A DNA stretch of 64,000 nucleotides. It comes from Gp1-AA122 sp036378535. Lineage in GTDB: Bacteria; Acidobacteriota; Terriglobia; Terriglobales; Acidobacteriaceae. This document shows, piece by piece, positions 1-7,599 of this stretch. The stretch covers positions 1 to 64,000 of the forward strand of contig DASUWH010000030.1 in NCBI GenBank assembly GCA_036378535.1, in the 5' to 3' direction. The position numbers and the translations under genes were made by a program. The notes beneath the pieces are model-generated. The model was not told the origin of the DNA. It searched no databases and saw only the letters and a program-made list of their open reading frames with translations. The stretch's first letter is position 1, and the number at the start of each line of letters is the position of its first letter.

Positions 1-59
1 AGGTCTCAGGTCTCAGGTCTCAGGTCTCAGGTCTCAGGTCTCAGGTCTCAGGTCTCAGG
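1..59. repeat. Tandem heptamer array (AGGTCTC)
   Basis: Eight perfect head-to-tail copies of the 7-bp unit AGGTCTC fill positions 1-56, followed by a partial ninth unit. The array begins at the window edge, so its real length is unknown. Positions 49-64, its right end, recur as a perfect 16-bp inverted copy at 164-179. No reading frame or promoter can be assigned to it. Unit length and intergenic position resemble the short tandemly repeated heptamers described in cyanobacteria, but this is only an analogy. Confidence 0.95.
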
Positions 60-179
60 AAGAAAAAAACACCGCCGGTCTTCCCCAGTCAAGCGCAGTC
101 AGTTGATATTGATATACCAGTAGGATTCTCACCTCTATGTAACAGCAGCAGACATCGCACCCGTTCTTCCTGAGACCTG
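49..179. repeat. Inverted repeat bounding 99 bp next to the heptamer array
   Basis: Arms 49-64 and 164-179 are perfect 16-bp reverse complements. The left arm includes the last heptamer of the array. The 99 bp between them hold no supported gene. The whole could fold into a long hairpin, or the arms could be ends of a small non-autonomous element. It lies just downstream of the minus-strand phospholipase gene (stop at 196), so it may also end that transcript. Confidence 0.7.
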
Positions 180-195
180 CTGCCTGACACCTTGT

Positions 196-2151
196 CTACG
201 GCGTCGGTGGGCTTAAGTTGCAGGTGTCGGTGGTGCTCTGTAACGGCGGCTTGGGCGGCGTTGCCCAGGGCACGTTCACGAAGTCAAAAAACTCCGTCAT
301 GTCCATGGCCGCAGCATCGCGCGCCGTCAGGTTCGACAGCTTAAAGCGAGTTTCAATCAGCTTCAGGATTGCCGTGTAATCAGTCGGCGTGTGTGATACG
401 AAGTGCTTCAGCGTGAAGGGCGACACCACGATCATGGGCACGCGATATCCGGTGTAAGTGAAGTCGCACGTCGGAGCTCCCGGAGTCGCGGTGCAGATGT
501 CACCGGCTAACAAGTCATTGGGTCGAGTGCCATCCGGATTCGGCACCGGGTTAATCGGGGGCACATGATCGTACAGACCTCCACCTTCATCCCAGGTGAG
601 AATAAAAGCTGAATCCTTCCAGGAAGGGCTGTTCATTAAGGGGTTAATGAGTTGGTTGGCTACGTAGGCTGCACCCGCCTGGATTCGCGTGGGAAAGAGA
701 TCGTTTACCGTGGGATGCTCATCCAGCGCCGCGCCATAGGCGGGCTCAATCAGGGCAACGTTTGGCAAGGTGCCGTTCGCAACGTCCCGCAGATATGCAT
801 TGATAGACTGCACGTGCTGCGACACGAATGATGGATTCGCCTTCATCTGCTGCCCGAAGATAAACCACGTGATTTCACTGAAATTGCTTAAGCAGGCGGA
901 GTCAGTATCACTGCAACCAGTAGCCTGGGAATTGACATAGATCTTCCAGCTCAGCCCAGCATTCTGCAATTCCTGGAAGATAGTGTTGGCGGTTAGAAAA
1001 ACGCCTGGCAGAGGTGGATAAACGTGCCCCTGCGAGGTTGCGGCTGCCAGGTACATACGGTTGGGCTGGGTTCGGCTCAGGACGGGCGAGAACCAGCGAT
1101 CCGAGGTCGCAAAGCTCGAAGCCATGAAGTAGTAGTAGTTCAGGTCGGTTCCGTCGTAATAGCCCATTGCTCGAAAGCCGTCCACATCCAGGTAGGGAGG
1201 CACGTTTCGTCTCGCATCATCAGCCGCAGCCTCAACAAATCCGTCCATCGTTGCATTCGCGGCCACCGGGTTGCTCAGATTCCGGTCGACATGGCTCTCA
1301 TTCCAGGATGGGCTGGGGTTCTCGATGCACTGCGTTAAAAGATGGAACGATGGGACCGGAGTGAACTTTGTACTTGCGTTACATCCGGCCGGAGGAATGG
1401 ACGTTGGGTCGCATCCTGGGTTTGTAGGCGTTGTTCCTGCTGGGATATTCAATTGCGGCAAGCCGTCAAACGCCTGGTCCGAAAATCCGTTCTGCGCCCA
1501 ATATTCGCGCAGCGCACCGAAATAGTGATCAAAAGAACGATTCTCCTGTGCCAGGAAGATGATGTGATTCAGCGACTGCAGCGCTCCGTTGAAAGTAGCG
1601 GTTGCCGCCTGGGCCGAGTTAATCGTCAATTTGCACGTATTGCTGGTGCCCGTACATGCTCCCGCCCAGCCCGCAAACGGAAAACCTGTTGCCGGAGTAG
1701 CCGTCAGTGCCACCTGAGTTCCCTTTGGGAAGTTCCCGCTACAACTTTGCGGGCAATTAATCCCGGCGGGATTACTGGTCACGGTTCCGGAACCGTGCCC
1801 GGCCAACGTAACCGACAACTGCTCTAGCGGAGGACCTGTGAATGAGGCGGTCACGCTGGTGCTGGCGCTTAGCACGACGGAACACGTTCCCGTTCCCGAG
1901 CAAGCGCCTGACCAGCCGTTGAACTTCGTATTGGCCGCCGGCGCAGCTGTGAGCACCACAGTTGTTCCGGGATTGAAGGTCGCTGTACATGTATTCGGGC
2001 AGTTGATTCCTGCGGGATTACTCGTGATTACTCCTTTCCCGGTGCCCGTTTCGTTAACGGCCAATTGAACTGGGGCCGGGTGACTTACCCCCTGACAACC
2101 GCTAAGAACAGCCACGGCCAGGAGCGCAACAGAACAGCAAGTAATCCGCAC
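196..2151 (-). CDS. Secreted lipoprotein, phospholipase C / acid phosphatase family phosphoesterase with two InlB-type repeats
   Basis: Predicted phosphoesterase of the phospholipase C family (PF04185), acting outside the cytoplasm. The N-terminus is a lipoprotein signal with lipobox LSGC (Cys at about residue 19). Two repeats of roughly 78 residues follow (about 28-106 and 110-188), each with a GW(S/A)GAC core and paired cysteines, as in divergent InlB B-repeat domains. The catalytic domain starts near residue 193 with QENRSFDHYFG, the metal-binding start typical of the family, and later has TWDEGGG. The GTG start at 2151 has an AGGAGGT Shine-Dalgarno site 6 bases upstream. Substrate (phospholipid or phosphomonoester) cannot be read from sequence. 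Confidence 0.88.
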   Translation of the reverse strand: MRITCCSVALLAVAVLSGCQGVSHPAPVQLAVNETGTGKGVITSNPAGINCPNTCTATFNPGTTVVLTAAPAANTKFNGWSGACSGTGTCSVVLSASTSVTASFTGPPLEQLSVTLAGHGSGTVTSNPAGINCPQSCSGNFPKGTQVALTATPATGFPFAGWAGACTGTSNTCKLTINSAQAATATFNGALQSLNHIIFLAQENRSFDHYFGALREYWAQNGFSDQAFDGLPQLNIPAGTTPTNPGCDPTSIPPAGCNASTKFTPVPSFHLLTQCIENPSPSWNESHVDRNLSNPVAANATMDGFVEAAADDARRNVPPYLDVDGFRAMGYYDGTDLNYYYFMASSFATSDRWFSPVLSRTQPNRMYLAAATSQGHVYPPLPGVFLTANTIFQELQNAGLSWKIYVNSQATGCSDTDSACLSNFSEITWFIFGQQMKANPSFVSQHVQSINAYLRDVANGTLPNVALIEPAYGAALDEHPTVNDLFPTRIQAGAAYVANQLINPLMNSPSWKDSAFILTWDEGGGLYDHVPPINPVPNPDGTRPNDLLAGDICTATPGAPTCDFTYTGYRVPMIVVSPFTLKHFVSHTPTDYTAILKLIETRFKLSNLTARDAAAMDMTEFFDFVNVPWATPPKPPLQSTTDTCNLSPPTP

Positions 2152-2275
2152 AAACAGACCTCCTGAATCAACTTTTCGATGTCAACACGGAGGACCCGGT
2201 TGTGCGTTCAGCGCGGGTCCTGCACGAATTCACAATTCTTTAACACCTGAAAAATACATAATTTAGAAGTGTTCG

Positions 2276-3793
2276 ATGAACCGTCGCGCGAGTGTTGCCG
2301 AAACTGCCACCCCAGCACCTTGCCCGTGCTATGGTTTACGCCTGAGCCAACACATGGACGAGAAGAGCGGATTAGCATATTGGGCTGGGCGCGTACTTCA
2401 GGAGCTTGCGAATGTGACACGCAACTTCGACCCCGACCCAGTTCACGACTTACGTGTCGCGCTGCGCCGATGTCGCTCCATGGCCGACGGTTTTCTGCTT
2501 GTCGATCCCGATCCCGGTTGGAAGCAACTGAAGAAGGTCGGGAAAGGTTTGTTCAGCCGCCTCGGCGAGCTACGCGATATGCAAGTCATGGAGGAGTGGG
2601 TGACCGGCCTGGGCGAACCGGATGATTCGATTCGCAACGATCTGCTTCGCCTTTTTGCCAGCCAGGAGATTGCACTCAAAAGCAATGCCCAGCTGGCGGC
2701 CCAGGCATTTGATCAGGAGAAATGGCAATTCCTGGCTGGGCGGCTTGCTGCGCGTACTCGGGCGATTCCCTCCGAAGGTCTGGTCTTTCAGCAAATGGCT
2801 ACGGAGCGCTGGCAGCAGGCCCATGAACTACACCGTCAAGCTTTGCGTAACCGGACGCAGGTCGCGTTCCACCACTTGCGAATCGGGCTAAAGAAATTCC
2901 GATACACAGTGGAGAACTTTCTCCCCCAACGACACGAGAAGTGGGGATCGGATCTAAGAAAACTGCAGGACCTGTTAGGAGAGGTCCACGACCTCGATGT
3001 GCTCGCGGGAATTGTGAGGACTCTCCCGGGGCTCGCTTCGGAAGGGCGTCAACGCTGGCAAGGCAGAATCCATCAGGAACGTCAGCAGCGGCTGGAAAAG
3101 TACCGCAGCAAGATGCTTGGCCGCCATTCTCTTTGGCATGTCTGGCGAGAGGAACTTCCGCAAGGCGCCAGACTCGAACAGGCTGCGCTGGCTCGATTGC
3201 GTGCCTGGGGAGCTTTTCTCGATTCCGATGTTCACCATTCCCGGCGCGTCACTAAGCTGGCCCTGCAACTCTATGAAGGCCTTGCCAGGGAAGAAGTCTT
3301 TCGTTTCAGCGAAAAACAGCGCCGCATTTTAGAAACCGCAGCTCTGCTGCATGACGTTGGTCTGGCTAAGGGAAATCGGGCCCACCATAAGCACACATAT
3401 CGGCTGATCCGTAAAATCGCGGTCCCGATTGGCTGCACGCTGCCGGAACTCAGCGCCATCGGCGCCGTCGCTCGTTATCATCGCGGAGCACTGCCTCGCC
3501 CCGAACACAAATGCCTCAGGCGCATCCCTGCCTCCGCTCGGCCGTCCATTATTCGTCTCGCAGGTGTTCTAAGGCTGGCCAACGCATTTGATTTCTCTCA
3601 CGACGGTAGCGTTCGCAGTTTGCGCGTGGAGCGCAGCGCCGGAACGATCCTCATCAGCAGCGATGGCTATAGCTCAACTGCACCCGAGGCCGAACGCATC
3701 GCCGCTGCGCGTCATCTACTGGAAGCCAGTTGCCAGGTCGCGGTGATCGTGCGCCCGTCGTCCACAGCTCCGCGCGTCGCTGCTGTCGGCTGA
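2276..3793 (+). CDS. CHAD domain protein fused to an HD / Ppx-GppA C-terminal-like domain
   Basis: Residues about 30-290 form a CHAD domain: two helical bundles, each with a basic helix rich in conserved His, Arg and Lys (HDLRVALRRCR near 57, FHHLRIGLKKFRY near 198). CHAD domains bind polyphosphate granules. Residues about 310-500 form an HD phosphohydrolase-type domain with VHHSRRV near 319 and LLHDVG (His359-Asp360), resembling the C-terminal domain of exopolyphosphatase/GppA proteins. No Ppx actin-like catalytic domain is present. The next gene is a PhoU homologue, so a role in polyphosphate or phosphate homeostasis is inferred. Start could also be Met27 (position 2354); no clear Shine-Dalgarno site decides. 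Confidence 0.85.
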   Translation: MNRRASVAETATPAPCPCYGLRLSQHMDEKSGLAYWAGRVLQELANVTRNFDPDPVHDLRVALRRCRSMADGFLLVDPDPGWKQLKKVGKGLFSRLGELRDMQVMEEWVTGLGEPDDSIRNDLLRLFASQEIALKSNAQLAAQAFDQEKWQFLAGRLAARTRAIPSEGLVFQQMATERWQQAHELHRQALRNRTQVAFHHLRIGLKKFRYTVENFLPQRHEKWGSDLRKLQDLLGEVHDLDVLAGIVRTLPGLASEGRQRWQGRIHQERQQRLEKYRSKMLGRHSLWHVWREELPQGARLEQAALARLRAWGAFLDSDVHHSRRVTKLALQLYEGLAREEVFRFSEKQRRILETAALLHDVGLAKGNRAHHKHTYRLIRKIAVPIGCTLPELSAIGAVARYHRGALPRPEHKCLRRIPASARPSIIRLAGVLRLANAFDFSHDGSVRSLRVERSAGTILISSDGYSSTAPEAERIAAARHLLEASCQVAVIVRPSSTAPRVAAVG

Positions 3794-3886
3794 CCGGAGT
3801 TTCGCGGCGGCAACTTGTCTACGCAACATTCGCTCCGGCGCTCTGTTATTCTTTCTGAAAGCGCGGCAGCGGGCGAGTATTCATTT

Positions 3887-4561
3887 ATGGTGAAGCGCTC
3901 CCACCACTCCAAGACGGATTCCACTAGAACGCTTACAGACATGATTTCTCGAGCGTGTCTGATCGCCAAGGATGCTGCTTTCAATGTTGAGGACTACATC
4001 GAGAAATCCACGAACCTTGCTTTCGTGGCCGTTAAGCAATGCGAAAAAGAGCTGGACGAGATTGAGCGCGACATCGACCAACTGCTTCCCGCTGCCATCA
4101 CCGAGGTTACGGAAGGGGAAGCCCGGCAACTCCTTGCCTGCCTGAAGTTCATTACGGATCTGGAGCGCATCGGCGATTTGCTATTATCCGCGGCCCACGG
4201 CCTCCACCAGCTCACTTCCCCGCTCGGGCGCGAAGACGCCTCTCTTTTCATAGAGATGTCTAGAACCCTACAACGAATGCTCGAAGAAGTTCATAGTGGA
4301 TTCGTGAAACGTGAAGTGGACGCGGCCAAGCTGGTACTACGGACCGATTCCGAGATCGACCGGGCTTGTCACAAGATCTTCCGCCGCCACTTTGCGGTGA
4401 TCGGCACGAACGGCACCAGTGACAGCAGCAGAATCCTCTTTATTGCCCAGGCGTTTGAACGAGCCGGAGATCATGCCAAGAACCTGGGTGAGGAAATTAT
4501 CCACCTGGTGCGTGGCCAGAGTTTGCGTCATGCGTCCCGCGCCCGCTTGAAATCTGACTAG
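3887..4561 (+). CDS. phoU: PhoU family protein
   Basis: A 224-residue all-helical protein with two PhoU repeats. The first runs from about residue 20 to 105 and has the ITDLERIGDLLLSAA segment; the second has FIAQAFERAGDHAKNLGEEI near the C-terminus. These E/D-rich helices are the metal-binding signature of PhoU. PhoU proteins modulate Pst phosphate uptake and PhoR signalling. No pst or pho genes are nearby; the partner gene upstream is a CHAD-HD protein 93 bases away on the same strand. I chose the ATG at 3887; an upstream in-frame TTG at 3815 would add 24 poorly conserved residues. Confidence 0.85.
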   Translation: MVKRSHHSKTDSTRTLTDMISRACLIAKDAAFNVEDYIEKSTNLAFVAVKQCEKELDEIERDIDQLLPAAITEVTEGEARQLLACLKFITDLERIGDLLLSAAHGLHQLTSPLGREDASLFIEMSRTLQRMLEEVHSGFVKREVDAAKLVLRTDSEIDRACHKIFRRHFAVIGTNGTSDSSRILFIAQAFERAGDHAKNLGEEIIHLVRGQSLRHASRARLKSD

Positions 4562-4619
4562 AATCTTCCGCTGATCAAACAGAACAATTCTGGAAAACTC
4601 AGTATACGTGGTGCCGCAG

Positions 4620-5276
4620 TTATGATCTGGATTTGCTGCGCCGTTTCTCTCGAGCGGGGGGCAAGGCCTTGGTTACTCGCAAGCTGCCCTGAATATCTTC
4701 TACGTCGATAACGCGTGAGAGTGGTGCCACCAGCGGCCGGCTGCGTAGCTGCTTAATACGGCCTGCAGCCTGATTAACGACACGCGCCAGTTCCGCGCCA
4801 TAATTTCCCGACCGATTCTCCCTCAACCTTCGCTTCGCCTTTTCGATGGAAAACCAGGTAGGGTTTCGCCCGGACTCCGGCGGCGGTTCGAGCCACAAAA
4901 CCTGGCACAGGTGCGCAGTGATCATAAGGTCCATGCCGGGATTTGCTCCCCCTCCATTTTTTCGCCGCACGTAGGTGGCGAAGGAACCTTCCTCCATGCG
5001 GCCATGCACTCCGGCCTCCTCGAAAGCTTCCAGGGCTGCTGCCTGCGCCGTCGTGAGACCAGGCTCTGCGTTTCCCTTCGGAAATGTCCACCGCCCCCCG
5101 CGTGTCTGCACCAGCAGAAACTCGAGGATGCCCGCTCGGATGCGAAAGCAGACCGCAGCCACCTTTTCGCACTTGCGCAGCGTGCGCAGATCAGACAACC
5201 GCAAAAATTTGCCCGCGCCATAGGGAACTCCTGGTCGCGGCCGCATCCTGAACTGCGCCTCGCCTGTGCTCATAGG
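4620..5276 (-). CDS. Nudix hydrolase with a divergent Nudix box
   Basis: Contains a Nudix fold with the motif GNAEPGLTTAQAAALEAFEE followed by AGV. Compared with the consensus GX5EX7REUXEEXGU, the metal-binding core Glu residues of EXXEE are kept, but the first Glu and the Arg are both Leu. Such boxes occur in diadenosine-polyphosphate and diphosphoinositol-type Nudix enzymes, so a nucleoside-polyphosphate substrate is possible but unproved. The basic C-terminal tail (REKRRSKSRS) is unusual. The frame is open up to an ATG at 5408, but that abuts the start of the divergent gene; I prefer the ATG at 5276. It converges with phoU. Confidence 0.75.
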   Translation of the reverse strand, partial: PMSTGEAQFRMRPRPGVPYGAGKFLRLSDLRTLRKCEKVAAVCFRIRAGILEFLLVQTRGGRWTFPKGNAEPGLTTAQAAALEAFEEAGVHGRMEEGSFATYVRRKNGGGANPGMDLMITAHLCQVLWLEPPPESGRNPTWFSIEKAKRRLRENRSGNYGAELARVVNQAAGRIKQLRSRPLVAPLSRVIDVEDIQGSLRVTKALPPAREKRRSKSRS

Positions 5277-5407
5277 CATAGATTGCGCAACCAACCAGCT
5301 TTTGACTAGAGCACAATCTGGTTCCAATAGCGCCGGAATCCTCCTACACACTTGCGTACCTGCTTTGGCTTCGCAGACTATGGACACGCAACCATCAGGA
5401 ACCTGCA

Positions 5408-5752
5408 TTGGACACTGCTTACTGTCTGCGCTGTAATCGTGAAATCACGGCAGGAAGCAAGTCAGTTTCTGTCTACATGTTTGCGCAAACGGTCGGGATA
5501 AGGCCGCGCCAGAAATCCACGGCTCAGCGCATCTGCTTCTGCCCCCAATGCTCCGTTTCCCTAGCCATGGGGCCACCGCCGGAAGGCGCGCTCAACATCG
5601 TGGCATGGAACATGATTCGTGATCTGGTGTCGTCGGACCCATCCCTCAGCCGGGCGGCATGGGAAAGCATGCACGATGTCATCGGGCTGCTGCCGTCACA
5701 GGAAGCTGATGCTCAACCGCGGCGTGCAGTGGGTGGATACTTCGAGTTCTGA
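5408..5752 (+). CDS. Hypothetical small zinc-ribbon-like protein
   Basis: A 114-residue protein of unknown function. Two cysteine pairs, YCLRC near residue 6 and CFCPQC near residue 43, are spaced like a zinc ribbon. The rest is soluble and has no signal peptide. The TTG start is preceded by AGGAA six bases upstream and is needed to keep the first Cys pair; the next Met (residue 24) would lose it. It is transcribed divergently from the Nudix gene, with the two leaders overlapping. Confidence 0.55.
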   Translation: MDTAYCLRCNREITAGSKSVSVYMFAQTVGIRPRQKSTAQRICFCPQCSVSLAMGPPPEGALNIVAWNMIRDLVSSDPSLSRAAWESMHDVIGLLPSQEADAQPRRAVGGYFEF

Positions 5753-5934
5753 CCTTGCGTGAAATTGAGCGGCTTAATCTGCGGAATTTCCCAAATTAGA
5801 GATCCCAGACAAATCTTCTCGGCCAGTGCTCGGTTATGAGAAGAACAAACAGATCCGGATGTACGGTGAAGAATTCCTTCAACCGGAACTGCGCGTCGCC
5901 TGATGAGGTGGATCGGCGGATGGTTGACTGGATA

Positions 5935-6672
5935 TCAGGACAGACCCGTTGGCTTCCTTCTCGCCTCTTCTAGCGCCTGCGCCGGATCTCGGCCGGTCAC
6001 CTCTTTGTACCAGGCCGGATGGTGCGTCCATGCCCAGGCTTCGCTAACCGTGCCCCGAGTCATGGCTTGCATGGTGCCGGGCTCGCCAATGGTGCTCAGA
6101 TAAACATGAACAAAGATTCCGGCCAGCATGACCAGGGCTGAGATATCGTGAATCACGTAGCTTACCGCCACAGGCCAGCGCCCGAATACCTCCGGAAACC
6201 ACATAATCAGGCCGGTAATTACATAGGCGATGCAACCGCCCACGATTTCCCAGAACTGCAGCTTCTGCCCGGCATTGAAAAAGCCGACGTCAGGCGGCTC
6301 GATCGTGTCCCGATGGCTGACATAATCGCCCAGGCGTTTCATCCAGCGCGTGTCGCCCGGACCCCAGGCCATCAATGCAGCCCAGTTGATTACTTGTAAT
6401 CCGAAAAAGAAAACAAAGCCTAGACCAAACCAGGGATGCAGCAGGCGCGTCATCGCACCGCCACCGAACAAGGGCGTGAACCAGCGGAAAATCCAGGGCA
6501 TGTAGATGCCGAAGCCCGACAATAGCGCCAGGAAGAAAAAAATTCCGTACATCCAGTGCAGAAAACGAGTATAGGCACGGTGGCGCAGCACTTCACCAAC
6601 GTAAACAACAGTGAGTCCGATTCGATTGATGAAGTGGTCCTTGCGATCCAAGCGCTGCGCTGACGTGGCCAC
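5935..6672 (-). CDS. fdnI: Formate dehydrogenase, cytochrome b556 (gamma) subunit
   Basis: Integral membrane di-haem cytochrome b of the FdnI/FdoI family, which takes electrons from the beta subunit and reduces quinone. Four hydrophobic segments are visible, around residues 40-60, 85-105, 145-165 and 175-200, with His residues in the RFLHWM, LHPWFG and VIHD segments as likely haem ligands. The GTG start follows the fdnH stop codon directly, with AGGAGAA overlapping the end of fdnH, so translation is probably coupled. It is the last gene of fdnGHI. Confidence 0.92.
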   Translation of the reverse strand: MATSAQRLDRKDHFINRIGLTVVYVGEVLRHRAYTRFLHWMYGIFFFLALLSGFGIYMPWIFRWFTPLFGGGAMTRLLHPWFGLGFVFFFGLQVINWAALMAWGPGDTRWMKRLGDYVSHRDTIEPPDVGFFNAGQKLQFWEIVGGCIAYVITGLIMWFPEVFGRWPVAVSYVIHDISALVMLAGIFVHVYLSTIGEPGTMQAMTRGTVSEAWAWTHHPAWYKEVTGRDPAQALEEARRKPTGLS

Positions 6673-7587
6673 TTAGTTCTCCTTCCTGGTTCCGCCCCCG
6701 TCGATTTCCTTGACCGGTGGTTGCGGTTGCACGCGGCGCGGTCCTTCGGTGACGTAGTGCAGAATGACCCCGGCAAAGGCCATCATCGAGGCTATCAGGC
6801 CAACCGGCTTGAACCAGTTCTTCCAGATGGTGAAGCTCAGAGGGATACGCGGGTTCTTGGGCAGGCCTCCGTATTTTTCCGGATTAGTCGCGTCGTGAAG
6901 GACGTAAACAACGGAGGTGCCTCCGATCGCCTGGGGATCGTAGACACCTGCATCTTTAAAGCCGGCGTGCTCCTGGAGCTGCTTGACGCGGGTGTTCGCC
7001 AGCATGAGCATGTCATCTTTGGTGCCAAAATGCAGACACCCCGTGGGACAGGCTTTGATACAAGCCGGCTCCAGGCCCTGGCCAACCCGGTCTGAACACA
7101 GCGTGCACTTGTAAACTTTTTTCGTGGACGGATTAAACTTCGGCACGTTGAACGGACAGCCCGACACGCAGAACTGGCAGCCGATACAGTTTTCCTGCTG
7201 GAAATCGACGATGCCGTTTTTGTATTGCACGATGGCGCCATCTGCCGGACACGCCGCCATGCAGCCCGGATCGGCGCAGTGCATGCACTGATGCTTGCGC
7301 ATCAACCACTGGAATGAGCCGTCCTCATGGCTGACTTCGTTGAACTTGATCAGGTTCCAGTAGTTCCAGTTGGTGTCGGGCATCGTCTGGTAGGTGTTGT
7401 CGAACATGGTGGGCTGGAAGGGCATGTCGTTCCATTCCACGCACGCGACTTCGCACGCTTTACAGCCGATGCAAGTTGTCGTATCGATTAATTTGCAGAC
7501 GACTTCCTGGCGTTGCGTACCCGCACCTGCAACGGATCCCGGGTGGGCCGAGATTTTCTGAACCTGCAGCGTCTTGCGATCGCTCAC
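6673..7587 (-). CDS. fdnH: Formate dehydrogenase, iron-sulfur (beta) subunit
   Basis: Ferredoxin-like electron-transfer subunit of 304 residues. Four cysteine clusters are visible in order: CIGCKACEVAC (about 39), CMHCADPGCMAACP (about 101), CIGCQFCVSGCP (about 135) and CTLC with CIKACP (about 161-185), for four [4Fe-4S] clusters. A single transmembrane helix near residues 258-278 anchors it to the gamma subunit. It starts at GTG with AGGAG upstream, 12 bases after the fdnG stop. Like its E. coli counterpart it would sit on the periplasmic face. Confidence 0.94.
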   Translation of the reverse strand: MSDRKTLQVQKISAHPGSVAGAGTQRQEVVCKLIDTTTCIGCKACEVACVEWNDMPFQPTMFDNTYQTMPDTNWNYWNLIKFNEVSHEDGSFQWLMRKHQCMHCADPGCMAACPADGAIVQYKNGIVDFQQENCIGCQFCVSGCPFNVPKFNPSTKKVYKCTLCSDRVGQGLEPACIKACPTGCLHFGTKDDMLMLANTRVKQLQEHAGFKDAGVYDPQAIGGTSVVYVLHDATNPEKYGGLPKNPRIPLSFTIWKNWFKPVGLIASMMAFAGVILHYVTEGPRRVQPQPPVKEIDGGGTRKEN

Positions 7588-7599
7588 CTCAGGTCTCCT

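Noticed and set aside
1..59. CRISPR array
   Set aside because: The units are contiguous 7-mers with no spacers, so the array is a simple tandem repeat.
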